Shown: positions 1-6,759, counted from the first letter of the stretch. The stretch: DNA of 8,149 nt from a bacterium (GCA_021802305.1 JAKAAD010000043.1:1-8149), one strand, 5' to 3'. The notes: generated from the letters alone by a model not told the origin. A program made the numbers and translations.

Positions 1-451
1 GGGATTTGGCAATAGAGATCGCTTCTCGCGTAGAGTAGCGAAATCGCATAATGATTTTTTCAACTTGGATTTGCGCCTTTTCAATGCGCTTTGAAATCTC
101 TACTTCTTCTTCCCGCGTGAGGAGAGGAACAGACCCCATCTCCTTCAAATACATGCGCACAGGATCGTCCAATGTCCCTTCGACTCGTTTGGTCAATCCC
201 TCTAATTCTTTTGCTTCTTTCTTCCGTTCTTTTTGCCGCTCTATTTCACTTTGATTGAGGATTTGAATGTCCATCCCACTCAAATAAATCAATACTTGAT
301 CAATCTGCTCAGGAGAATCAAAGGACATGGGGAGAATTTCGTTGATCTCCTCATAAGAAATGTGCCCTTGCTCTTTAGCAATCGCTACAATTTCTTCAAT
401 TTTTTGTTGATGCTGCTGACTAAATGTAGAGTTTACGTGTTCCTTCGCCAT
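1..451 (-). CDS. rpoD: RNA polymerase primary sigma factor (sigma-70/sigma-66), N-terminal part
   Basis: This is the N-terminal 150 codons of the housekeeping sigma factor, which directs RNA polymerase to most promoters. The gene leaves the window at base 1. Residues about 15-65 (IEEIVAIAKEQG, then SYEEINEILP and SPEQIDQVLIYLSGMDIQIL) resemble sigma region 1.1 of primary sigma factors. A charged linker (ERQKERKKEAKELEG, about 71-85) follows. Region 1.2 starts near residue 95 with DDPVRMYLKEMGSVPLLTRE and EEVEISKRIEKA. Regions 2-4 lie outside the window. From memory, the wording closely follows chlamydial sigma-66. The ATG at 451 is chosen because an in-frame TGA lies five codons upstream, so no longer N-terminus is possible. 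There is no obvious Shine-Dalgarno sequence before it; the upstream bases are the arm of an inverted-repeat element whose TA boundary supplies the A of the start codon. The CoiA-like gene is transcribed divergently. Identification is firm; the exact start is likely. Confidence 0.95.
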   Translation of the reverse strand, partial: MAKEHVNSTFSQQHQQKIEEIVAIAKEQGHISYEEINEILPMSFDSPEQIDQVLIYLSGMDIQILNQSEIERQKERKKEAKELEGLTKRVEGTLDDPVRMYLKEMGSVPLLTREEEVEISKRIEKAQIQVEKIIMRFRYSTREAISIAKS

Positions 452-452
452 A

Positions 453-474
453 CTGAAATGGATTCAAAAGTTGG
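453..474 (+). repeat. Left terminal inverted repeat of the MITE-like element
   Basis: Twenty-two bases starting CTGAAATGGATTC pair perfectly, base for base, with 560-581. Pairing extends three more bases outward (450-452 with 582-584), giving 25 bp in total. That outer extension includes the first two bases of the rpoD start codon on the minus strand. Confidence 0.9.
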
Positions 475-559
475 AATCTTTGGCAAGAAAGCTACGCACA
501 TTTTTAGCTTAGAACGAACAAACGCTAAAAATGTGCTACAAAGCTGACATAGCCAAAAA

Positions 560-581
560 CCAACTTTTGAATCCATTTCAG
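560..581 (-). repeat. Right terminal inverted repeat of the MITE-like element
   Basis: This is the exact reverse complement of 453-474, ending GAATCCATTTCAG. Just outside it the bases AGTATATACT (580-589) form a 10-bp palindrome that carries a TATACT hexamer on both strands. On the plus strand the hexamer is 17 bases before the CoiA-like ATG. Confidence 0.9.
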
Positions 582-606
582 TATATACTATTTGTGTGAA
601 TTTTGT

Positions 607-1446
607 ATGCAGTGGATCGCTCTCGATGGCCAAGTGATTGTACCCGCCTCAACAGCAATCAAACAGAGGGACTACCTCTGCCCCGAATGTCTTTCCCCCG
701 TGCGCTTACGAGCAGGTTTTCACAGACAACGCCATTTTTATCACCTACGCGCATCTTTTTCCTGCAAACAACATCAAAAAACTTTTGAACATCTACAGGC
801 ACAGCTCCTTCTCGCTCGCTTGGGGAAGGAACAGGGCGCTCGCATAGAACAACCCTTTCCGGAAATCCAACGCATTGCGGACATTGCTCTTTGGGATAAG
901 CGCATTGCGATAGAGATTCAAGTATCGCCTATCTCTCTAGAAGAAGTACAAGCGCGCCTCCAAGATTATCACTCAATCGGGTGGCGCATGGTCTGGATCT
1001 TGCATGAACGCTCATTCAATCGCAAAAGTGTGAGCCCCGCAGAACACTATCTCCGCACCCATGCAATTTGTTATTTTACAAACCTTACCAGGCATGGAAC
1101 AGGCTTTTTTTACGACCAGTTTGAGCTGCTACGCGATGGTACGAGATATTTTAAAGGGCACAAACTACCCGTTATTCCCTACAAGCTTGCCTTGATCCCA
1201 AAAGGAGATCTTTTCAAGGACGCTCCTCAATGCATTCGCGTGAGAGGAACTTCATGGGCTTTTTTTGCGCATGGAGATCTTTTTTCATGCTGGTTAAAAG
1301 ATCGTGATGCCTTTGGGCAACAGCTCCTCTTTCTTGAGAAAACCATTTTTCCTTTCGAAAAAAAGCTTCGCTTATCTCAAATGTTTTTACAATTCTATAG
1401 CAGAGCAATCAAAAAAGGCGCCTTGCGTTTTGCGCGAAAGGATTAA
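607..1446 (+). CDS. CoiA-family competence/recombination nuclease-like protein
   Basis: A 279-residue cytoplasmic protein resembling the CoiA family, which in Gram-positive bacteria is needed for recombination of incoming DNA during natural transformation. Its N-terminus has the family layout: a short start (MQWIALDGQV), then CPEC at residues 25-28, HFYH at 43-46 and C53, together a likely zinc-binding unit. The nuclease-like core follows at about 59-130: a helix beginning EHLQAQ, RIADIAL with D92, then IAIEIQVS with E103 and Q105, and RLQDYHSIGWRMVWIL. The D...E-x-Q pattern fits PD-(D/E)XK-type enzymes. The C-terminal half (about 150-279) has no motif I recognise. ATG 607 is preferred over an in-frame TTG at 592 because it aligns with the usual CoiA beginning; neither has a clear Shine-Dalgarno sequence. 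The MITE-like element lies immediately upstream and rpsT downstream. Its role in this organism is unknown: it could aid transformation or general DNA repair. Family assignment is good, function inferred. Confidence 0.75.
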   Translation: MQWIALDGQVIVPASTAIKQRDYLCPECLSPVRLRAGFHRQRHFYHLRASFSCKQHQKTFEHLQAQLLLARLGKEQGARIEQPFPEIQRIADIALWDKRIAIEIQVSPISLEEVQARLQDYHSIGWRMVWILHERSFNRKSVSPAEHYLRTHAICYFTNLTRHGTGFFYDQFELLRDGTRYFKGHKLPVIPYKLALIPKGDLFKDAPQCIRVRGTSWAFFAHGDLFSCWLKDRDAFGQQLLFLEKTIFPFEKKLRLSQMFLQFYSRAIKKGALRFARKD

Positions 1447-1580
1447 AAAAGAGAGGGCATCGAGCTCTTGTGTTTTATTTGCCTCTAGACAACGCGGATT
1501 TTATCTTTTATACTTGTCCCTGGTTCACAAGCACACTAAGAGAAAACCCGGTGTTGCATTTTTGAATCGCGCGAGTACAT
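1447..1580 (+). other. Intergenic region upstream of rpsT (leader and promoter)
   Basis: This is the largest gap outside the inverted-repeat element. It holds a candidate rpsT promoter (1486-1514) and, by inference, a transcribed leader of about 60 bases before the rpsT ATG. I find no convincing intrinsic terminator for the CoiA-like gene here, so some read-through into rpsT is possible. No small ORF or RNA gene is evident. Confidence 0.6.
1486..1514 (+). promoter_or_regulatory. Sigma-70-type promoter for rpsT
   Basis: TAGACA at 1486-1491 and TATACT at 1509-1514 are separated by exactly 17 bases. Each hexamer has a single mismatch to the TTGACA/TATAAT consensus. Transcription would start near 1521, about 60 bases before the rpsT ATG. 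It is one of the best promoter matches noted in the window, and a strong promoter is expected for a ribosomal protein gene. Confidence 0.65.
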
Positions 1581-1874
1581 ATGGCAGAAGAAAAAAAAGA
1601 TAAAGAAGTCAAACGTCGATCCTCAGCACAAAAAAGGCATATTCAAAGCAAAAAAAGGGCTCTTGCGAACCGTGCTTTTAAAACACGTCTACGCACGACC
1701 ATGCGCTCCACGAAAGAATCTATTGCGAAAGGAGAAGCAAGCGCAGCAACTCTTTTGAGTTCCTTTTTTAAACTTGCTGATAAGGCATTGAAGAAAGGGA
1801 TCCTAAAGCTCAATAAAGTAAAACGCTTAAAATCGCGTTTAGCATCCGAACTTCGCAGCAAGCGTGGTGGATAA
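1581..1874 (+). CDS. rpsT: 30S ribosomal protein S20
   Basis: A 97-residue, very basic protein matching bacterial S20, a primary 16S rRNA-binding protein of the small subunit. After a charged N-terminus (MAEEKKDKEVKRR) come the family signatures SAQKRHIQSKKRALANRAFKT (about 15-35) and RLRTTMRSTKESIAKGE. The C-terminal helix reads LADKALKKGILKLNKVKRLK and ends with SRLASELRSKRGG. The length is slightly above the usual 85-90 residues, mostly from the N-terminal extension. The ATG at 1581 has no strong Shine-Dalgarno sequence in front of it (GCGCGAGTACAT). A good promoter lies about 60 bases upstream. The last 36 bases overlap, tail to tail, the end of recB on the opposite strand, so the two transcripts are complementary there. 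Identification is secure. Confidence 0.95.
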   Translation: MAEEKKDKEVKRRSSAQKRHIQSKKRALANRAFKTRLRTTMRSTKESIAKGEASAATLLSSFFKLADKALKKGILKLNKVKRLKSRLASELRSKRGG

Positions 1875-4340
1875 TCCCATTTCTGTAAGCTTGTTCACCC
1901 AAGAAAGAATCTCTTGCTCATCTCCTGGGAAAAGGAGCTCCAGCGGCGAACGTTCCCATCTGGGCACACTCTCTTTTTGATCATCAAAAATGAGTGGAAC
2001 AAAAAGCTGTGTCTTTGCACGCGTAAGAGCGACGTATGCATAACGATATTTCTCTGCAATCAATTCTTCCAAAGCTTGCCGGCACACCGGATTTTCCGGT
2101 TCAAAGGGATAAAGAACCCGATCTACCTTGACCCACTCTTCCCGGGTTGTTTGCCGCGATACTAACCCTAATGCAAAGACTGCATCAAACTCCAATCCCT
2201 TGCTCGTATGTATCGTCATCACCGATACTCCTTCTCGATGCATCGGCGGCGAGCTTTCACGTCGACGAAGTTGTTTCAAAAAGGAGAGAAGATTCTTTCC
2301 TTGCAATGAACCTTCCCTGCAACAAAGCTCTATGATATTGCGGACTTCTTTGTACGTATCTTTATCCTTGAAGAGCTTTTGTTCAACCTTCTCTCCATTA
2401 AGAGCAAATGAATCCGTAAAGAACACGCCAAAAAACGGGGCACACCCTTCGTTCATGAGAATCTGTTGCAATGCATGGAGTTTCTCTTTGGTATCGTCTA
2501 GAGAAACTTCTACAAGGGCTTTTGCATCCCATCTGGCACAAACGCCTGCTAAAAAACTCTTCACTATACTTGCATCTTCTGGATTCATCACTGCCTTGAC
2601 GGCGTTTTCCAGGAGAAACAGCCCCCTGGATGTTCCTAAACGAGAACCCCTCCTAAAATGAGCGGGGATTCCAGCTACAAAGAATTGTTCCAATACTTTT
2701 TGTGCTTGATGCCGATCTTTTACCAAAACGGCAATCTCTTGTAGGGGTACTGCTCGTTTTCTTATGATCTCCTTCACTTGATCGATGAGAAATGGGAAAA
2801 GAATGCCTTGTTCGATTTCTTGTGTTGGCCAAACTTTTGTTTTTGCACTTGTTCCCCGAGCGCAAAAAAAATGAATTGCGTTGCATTTTTCTTCTACAGC
2901 CTGCCTTCCAGCCTTCACAGGAAAAAGAGAAAGTCTTTCTTGGCTCTTAGGAAGAAAAAATCCTCCTTCTTTTTGAACCGGAGAAAAGAGCGCATTCAAT
3001 GCAGACACGAGTGCTGGTGTCGCGCGGAAATTTGTGGAAAGAACTCTTAGAGCATCGTCTCCCAAAGTTTTTTTCGCAGAAAGATAGGTATATACATCTG
3101 CATTTCTAAATGCATAGATCGATTGCTTTGGATCTCCCACCAAATAAAGCGTCTCACAATCCAGAAACAATCGCTTTACGATCTCCCATTGCACTGCATC
3201 GGTATCTTGGAATTCATCTATAATTGCTGCGCGTATCTGTTTTCGAAGGATGGAGGAGATGCCTTCGCGAGACAGGGCATCAAGAAGCACCTGCATCATG
3301 CGATCAGGGGAAAAGACTCCTTGCACTTCTTGCATGCGTTCGATATGCAAGCGAGCATCTTTTGCGATGCGAAGCGCAATGCGCTTTGGATCACTTCCTT
3401 GTACAATCAAAGGGTAGAGTTTTTCTCTTAGCTCTTGCCATAAGATAGGGTAGTGCAACAAAGGATCTTCCCCTGCTCTCTTTTTGTGAAATAGAGGAGT
3501 CCATTTGGAAAAAAACCAATTTTTTTCGCCCAGCCATTCTGCAAATTCCTCCAAAGAACACTCCTTTTTTTCGAGTGCTATTCCCAAACGCTCTGCTTGA
3601 TTCGCATATGCCGGCAGATCCATCTGTCTATAAAGCTGTGCAAGTGCTAAAAAATCTGCGAGAAATGTTTCTTTTTGCACGCAACCACATGAACGAAGAA
3701 ACGTTTGTACACTCTCGTGAAGCTCTTGAAAGGTAGGAAATTCCGGAATATCCGCATCTGTTCCATAGAGCTTTGCCAGTACCTCCAAGAAATCTTCATC
3801 GCTAGGTCCATATGCTGCCCGTACACGTTCTAATTGCGTTGCCGAATAGCGAGGGGCATGCAATGCAAGTAAACATTCGCGAAGACCATCTTGAACGACC
3901 TCCATCCATACCTCTTCCTCTGTTTCTCCCAGAGAAAAAAGAACGCGGCACTCCAATGCATGTTCGCGAAGAGTGCGCGCACAAAAACTATGAATTGTTG
4001 TTATACATGCACCTTCAAAGCGAGCAAGAGCCCGTTTTATCCGTTGTATTGCCATGTGCGCCTTCCCTTCTTCTACGATTTTTTGCACATAGGGAAACTC
4101 GCTTTCTCCTTGCATCAGTTGCTCACATATATTGGAGCAATTTGCAAAAATGCGCTCTTTGAGCTCACGCGCTGCTATGCGCGTAAAGGTCATTACGACG
4201 AGCTCTTTGGGCAAATATTCATGCTCGATGAACAAACGCGTGACGAGATGTTCAATGGCAAATGTTTTTCCTGTCCCTGCCGATGCTTCTAAAAAATGAT
4301 GTCCTCTTACGTCGAGGTCTCTATCTAAAATATTCCACAT
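1839..4340 (-). CDS. recB: RecB helicase subunit lacking the C-terminal nuclease domain
   Basis: An 833-residue UvrD/Rep-like superfamily 1 helicase, the 3'-5' motor of RecBCD, which processes double-strand DNA ends for RecA recombination. Motifs appear in order: Walker A EASAGTGKT (18-26), VVMTFTRIAARELKERI (48-64), ITTIHSFC (113-120), Walker B AAIIDEFQDTD (371-381), LVGDPKQSIYAFR (400-412), LSTNFRA (434-440), VMTIHTSKGLEFDAVF (707-722) and EKYRYAYVALTRAKTQL (763-779). Helicase activity therefore looks intact. The protein stops only about 54 residues after the last motif. E. coli RecB is 1180 residues, and its final ~250 form the nuclease domain with the G..D...D-Y-K motif; nothing like that is present here or further downstream in any frame. 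The last 12 codons, stop included, read antisense through rpsT. The ATG at 4340 overlaps the recC stop by 16 bases, pointing to translational coupling in a recC-recB operon. Either the gene has lost its nuclease or this is a helicase-only variant. Confidence 0.92.
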   Translation of the reverse strand: MWNILDRDLDVRGHHFLEASAGTGKTFAIEHLVTRLFIEHEYLPKELVVMTFTRIAARELKERIFANCSNICEQLMQGESEFPYVQKIVEEGKAHMAIQRIKRALARFEGACITTIHSFCARTLREHALECRVLFSLGETEEEVWMEVVQDGLRECLLALHAPRYSATQLERVRAAYGPSDEDFLEVLAKLYGTDADIPEFPTFQELHESVQTFLRSCGCVQKETFLADFLALAQLYRQMDLPAYANQAERLGIALEKKECSLEEFAEWLGEKNWFFSKWTPLFHKKRAGEDPLLHYPILWQELREKLYPLIVQGSDPKRIALRIAKDARLHIERMQEVQGVFSPDRMMQVLLDALSREGISSILRKQIRAAIIDEFQDTDAVQWEIVKRLFLDCETLYLVGDPKQSIYAFRNADVYTYLSAKKTLGDDALRVLSTNFRATPALVSALNALFSPVQKEGGFFLPKSQERLSLFPVKAGRQAVEEKCNAIHFFCARGTSAKTKVWPTQEIEQGILFPFLIDQVKEIIRKRAVPLQEIAVLVKDRHQAQKVLEQFFVAGIPAHFRRGSRLGTSRGLFLLENAVKAVMNPEDASIVKSFLAGVCARWDAKALVEVSLDDTKEKLHALQQILMNEGCAPFFGVFFTDSFALNGEKVEQKLFKDKDTYKEVRNIIELCCREGSLQGKNLLSFLKQLRRRESSPPMHREGVSVMTIHTSKGLEFDAVFALGLVSRQTTREEWVKVDRVLYPFEPENPVCRQALEELIAEKYRYAYVALTRAKTQLFVPLIFDDQKESVPRWERSPLELLFPGDEQEILSWVNKLTEMGLSTTLAAKFGC
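4325..4340 (-). promoter_or_regulatory. recC stop / recB start overlap
   Basis: The recB ATG (4340-4338) lies inside the end of recC, whose TAG is at 4327-4325. No good Shine-Dalgarno sequence precedes the recB ATG, so recB translation probably depends on ribosomes finishing recC. This would keep the two subunits in step. Confidence 0.6.
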
Positions 4341-6739
4341 TCAAGGAAGGGTTGTAGCAATAATTGTGTCTCTTTTGCATGCATTCGAAGCCAATCCCTT
4401 ACATCTCTCTCTATCCCATTTTTTTTCATCCACCGAATGTAGGGATCTTCATATCCAAATTCCTGACTCGTCTCCCATCGCTTCCATCGTTGGACGTATT
4501 CCTCTTCATTATCGAGAAAGGGAGCAAGTTCGGGGAGAAAAAAAGAGGGCGCATGCAAGCATATATCTATATATGCAAAAACTCCATCCCATAACGAAGA
4601 ATCGTAAGCCATCTGCATCGACTTTCCATCTTTTAAAAAAAGAAGTTGCTTCTTTACAGGCATCTCTTTTTCTAACTCACAATATGCGAGAAAGAGAGGA
4701 AGTTGGGCAAGAAAAGAAGAGCTCCTCTTTTGCGCATGCACCAATAGTCCGCTAGCTGTACACCCCTCAAGGGTCCCCACAACTGTTTTTCCTTTCTTCC
4801 GTATTGCCGGCATAACCCAATCTCTCGTTTCCTTGCGCTCTGCTCTCGTGCATTCCTTTGAAAATACGACAGAAAAAATTTCTCTTTCATCCATGTTCCA
4901 TGCAGAGAGATGTTCTCGCTGTTTTTTGCAATCGCGTAAAATTGCTCTTTCTTGTGCTTCTCCAAAGAGTCCTGGAGGCCATTTTGCAGATGCTCTTTTT
5001 TCTGCAATGAGGGCATCTACAGGTGAGCGAAGCGCTTTTGCACGCAGCTTGAATCGCTCAAGCGCAGAAAGAGCCCATGGAGGATCTTCGGGCTCTTCCT
5101 CGAGGTAGATGCCCAATACTTGTTGAAAATAAAAGGCAAGGGGATGAGAAAAGCTCTTTTTTACCGCTGAAATGGAGAAACAATCCTTTTTAGGAGGAGT
5201 ACAAGACACAAAAAAATCTCTTACAAGGGGTCCACTCTCATGCGCCTGTAAAGAGAAGGAACGGGTATAGCTCGTTTCCGAAAGGCCCAACAGTTTGCAC
5301 ATCACGAATACATCGGGTGCTATTCCTTGGTTTTCGCTTTTGACATAGCTAAGAATAAGGCGATCTTTTGCTGCAAAGTGAAGCTCTAGCAAGAGAGCGC
5401 GATCTTCATCTGCTTTGGTAGGCACTGCTTCCCTTTTTCCTTCAAAGAACGCAGGAATGCTCTCTTTTCGCGGAAAATGAAGATCGTCTACCCCCATGAT
5501 CCAAATGAGCTCTTTAGGAATAGCACATCCTGGAGATAAAGAAGCAAAACAGACAGAGGGTTTGTCGCTATTTGTCCAGGAAGAAGTCTTTTCTGCAAAC
5601 GCTGCATCGATGAGTCGTTTCATGGTAGAAAAAGGAAAGCGTTGCTCTGGAAACTTTTCGGACCACTCCTTGACTTTCTCTAAACAACGCTCTTCTTCGC
5701 AATTTCTTACTCCCGTACTTTGCACCACTAGATTCCACCATTCGAGAAGAGTCTTTTCTCCTTCCCCATTAGGCAACGAAAAGGTTCGCTCATTTGCCAT
5801 TCCTTCTATGCGCACGGGAATATTCGATGTGCGAAACACCATTTGAATGAATGGAGCATACACAGAAATCTCCGGAGCAACCACCAAAACATCACTCGGC
5901 AAAAGTGATGGATTTTTTAAAAAAGCCTCTTCTAAAGAAGTTCGTACGCACTCTATTTCTTCCCACAGGGATGGAGCAGAGATCCATTGTACCGATGCGT
6001 CAGGAGTTTTTGGATATTGTGCGAGGTGCAAAATTTCAGATTGCAACCGTTGAAGTGCAGAAGTTCCTTCCGGGAAGAGATAGGCCTCCTCGCTGATTGA
6101 AGGAAAGCCGTCTAGCGCTTTTAAAAACATGCGAGAAAGCCTTCCCCACCGTGCAAGCAAAGGATGCCCTTCTTCAGAGACGTCTTCCCAAAAATGCATG
6201 CAGGGCGACCATTGATACAATGTTGCCCCCTTGCGCACAAGGAGATCGAGAAGAAATGGTGGGATGTAAGAGAATCCAAAAACATGGATAGAATGTGCCG
6301 CATTGAGTGCTCGTACATCCAATGGTTCCAAGCAAAACGATGCAAGATATCCTTTCCTGACCTCTCCCAAAATTCCTTTGGTCAAGATTGCAGTCCGAGC
6401 AAGCTCTTCGCTGAGTGAAGAGACTCTTTGCGTAAAAAGAACCGCGTCCTGAGGAGATAGATAAGAAACAAAACGGGGGTCTTTGCATCTATTTGGGTTC
6501 TTCCTCCATGCTGCTTCGCACGTAAGCGCAAGCAGTACCTGATCTATTCTGAGGAATTCTTGCAAAGTGCGAATGCGCACATTGTCATGAGGAATGCGCT
6601 CCAAAAGAAAATTTTTTAAAAGCGCTGAGGGTACTACTACGTCGCTCCTTTCCCCGACGCGTTTTTCTAGAATCTTCGCAAGCTCTTCTGTGGAATTGCT
6701 ACATACAATCGTGCATGGGTGATCGCTCACATTGTCCAT
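4325..6739 (-). CDS. recC: RecC subunit of the RecBCD recombination enzyme, compact form
   Basis: An 804-residue RecC, the non-catalytic helicase-like subunit that holds RecB and RecD, splits the duplex and scans for Chi. Recognisable family segments appear in order: CTIVCSNSTEELAKIL (9-24), IHVFGFSYIPPFLLDLL (151-167), FWEDV with GHPLLARWGRLSRMFLKAL (183-209), EEIECVRTSLEEAF to DVLVVAPEISVYAPFIQMVF (260-302), IPVRIEG (307-313), IPKELIWIMGVDDLHFPR (407-424), ADEDRALLLELHFAAKDRLILSYV (443-466), SHPLAFYFQQVLGIYLEEE (531-549) and PPGLFGEAQ (588-596). The C-terminal nuclease-like fold is therefore retained. E. coli RecC is 1122 residues; from memory chlamydial ones are near 1000. Much of the shortening seems to fall between about 330 and 395, where the second helicase-like region is reduced. 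It is the first gene of the operon and overlaps recB by 16 bases. The ATG at 6739 lies only 20 bases from the divergent transporter start, with no clear ribosome binding site. Confidence 0.9.
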   Translation of the reverse strand: MDNVSDHPCTIVCSNSTEELAKILEKRVGERSDVVVPSALLKNFLLERIPHDNVRIRTLQEFLRIDQVLLALTCEAAWRKNPNRCKDPRFVSYLSPQDAVLFTQRVSSLSEELARTAILTKGILGEVRKGYLASFCLEPLDVRALNAAHSIHVFGFSYIPPFLLDLLVRKGATLYQWSPCMHFWEDVSEEGHPLLARWGRLSRMFLKALDGFPSISEEAYLFPEGTSALQRLQSEILHLAQYPKTPDASVQWISAPSLWEEIECVRTSLEEAFLKNPSLLPSDVLVVAPEISVYAPFIQMVFRTSNIPVRIEGMANERTFSLPNGEGEKTLLEWWNLVVQSTGVRNCEEERCLEKVKEWSEKFPEQRFPFSTMKRLIDAAFAEKTSSWTNSDKPSVCFASLSPGCAIPKELIWIMGVDDLHFPRKESIPAFFEGKREAVPTKADEDRALLLELHFAAKDRLILSYVKSENQGIAPDVFVMCKLLGLSETSYTRSFSLQAHESGPLVRDFFVSCTPPKKDCFSISAVKKSFSHPLAFYFQQVLGIYLEEEPEDPPWALSALERFKLRAKALRSPVDALIAEKRASAKWPPGLFGEAQERAILRDCKKQREHLSAWNMDEREIFSVVFSKECTRAERKETRDWVMPAIRKKGKTVVGTLEGCTASGLLVHAQKRSSSFLAQLPLFLAYCELEKEMPVKKQLLFLKDGKSMQMAYDSSLWDGVFAYIDICLHAPSFFLPELAPFLDNEEEYVQRWKRWETSQEFGYEDPYIRWMKKNGIERDVRDWLRMHAKETQLLLQPFLECGIF

Positions 6740-6759
6740 ATTTGATATGGTATACCAAG
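6740..6759. promoter_or_regulatory. 20-bp divergent gap with palindrome TGGTATACCA
   Basis: Only 20 bases separate the recC and transporter start codons. They contain a perfect 10-bp palindrome, TGGTATACCA, at 6748-6757. Any promoters for these genes must lie partly inside the opposing coding region. The palindrome could be a small operator or chance; the sequence does not decide. Confidence 0.3.

Larger units (their letters stand above)
451..583. mobile_element. MITE-like palindromic element with TA target-site boundaries
   Basis: A block of about 129 bp (453-581) begins CTGAAATGG and ends CCATTTCAG. Its outer 22 bp on each side are perfect inverted copies, and TA dinucleotides flank both ends (451-452 and 582-583). 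Further inverted pairs lie inside: TTTGGC at 479-484 with GCCAAA at 552-557, and GCACATTTTTAGC at 496-508 with its complement at 524-536, around a 15-base loop. The whole element can therefore fold into one long hairpin. It has no coding sequence of its own beyond short chance frames. A non-coding palindrome ending in TA duplications is what a MITE mobilised by an IS630/Tc1/mariner-type transposase would look like; that family link is inference from the TA target, as no transposase is in the window. A simple regulatory hairpin is the alternative, but a location between two divergent gene starts argues against a terminator. Confidence 0.75.

Noticed and set aside
453..581. Short open frames reading through the inverted repeat on both strands (both begin the repeat with TEMDSKVG)
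   Set aside because: Both frames arise because the terminal repeats are mirror copies; they have no start signal, no family resemblance and overlap rpoD or its leader. They are best treated as chance frames in a non-coding element.
592..606. TTG start for the CoiA-like gene, adding five residues
   Set aside because: The ATG at 607 aligns with the usual CoiA N-terminus, and the TTG has no ribosome binding site.
1415..1424. 10-bp palindrome AAGGCGCCTT near the end of the CoiA-like gene
   Set aside because: It has no loop or T-run and is within coding sequence; probably chance.
1748..1769. Hairpin AACTC-TTTT-GAGTT followed by a T-run, terminator-like on the plus strand
   Set aside because: The stem is only 5 bp and AT-rich, and it lies inside the rpsT coding sequence where termination would destroy the gene product.
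1922..1937. CTCCT...AGGAG stem after rpsT as its terminator
   Set aside because: Five base pairs with no following T-run; it lies inside recB coding sequence. No convincing rpsT terminator was found.
2128..2661. 177-codon plus-strand open frame opposite recB
   Set aside because: It is antisense to well-supported recB coding sequence, has a low-complexity Ser/Arg-rich composition and matches no family I know.
5496..5846. 116-codon plus-strand open frame opposite recC
   Set aside because: It is a shadow of the conserved RecC segment and has no recognisable domain or start signal.
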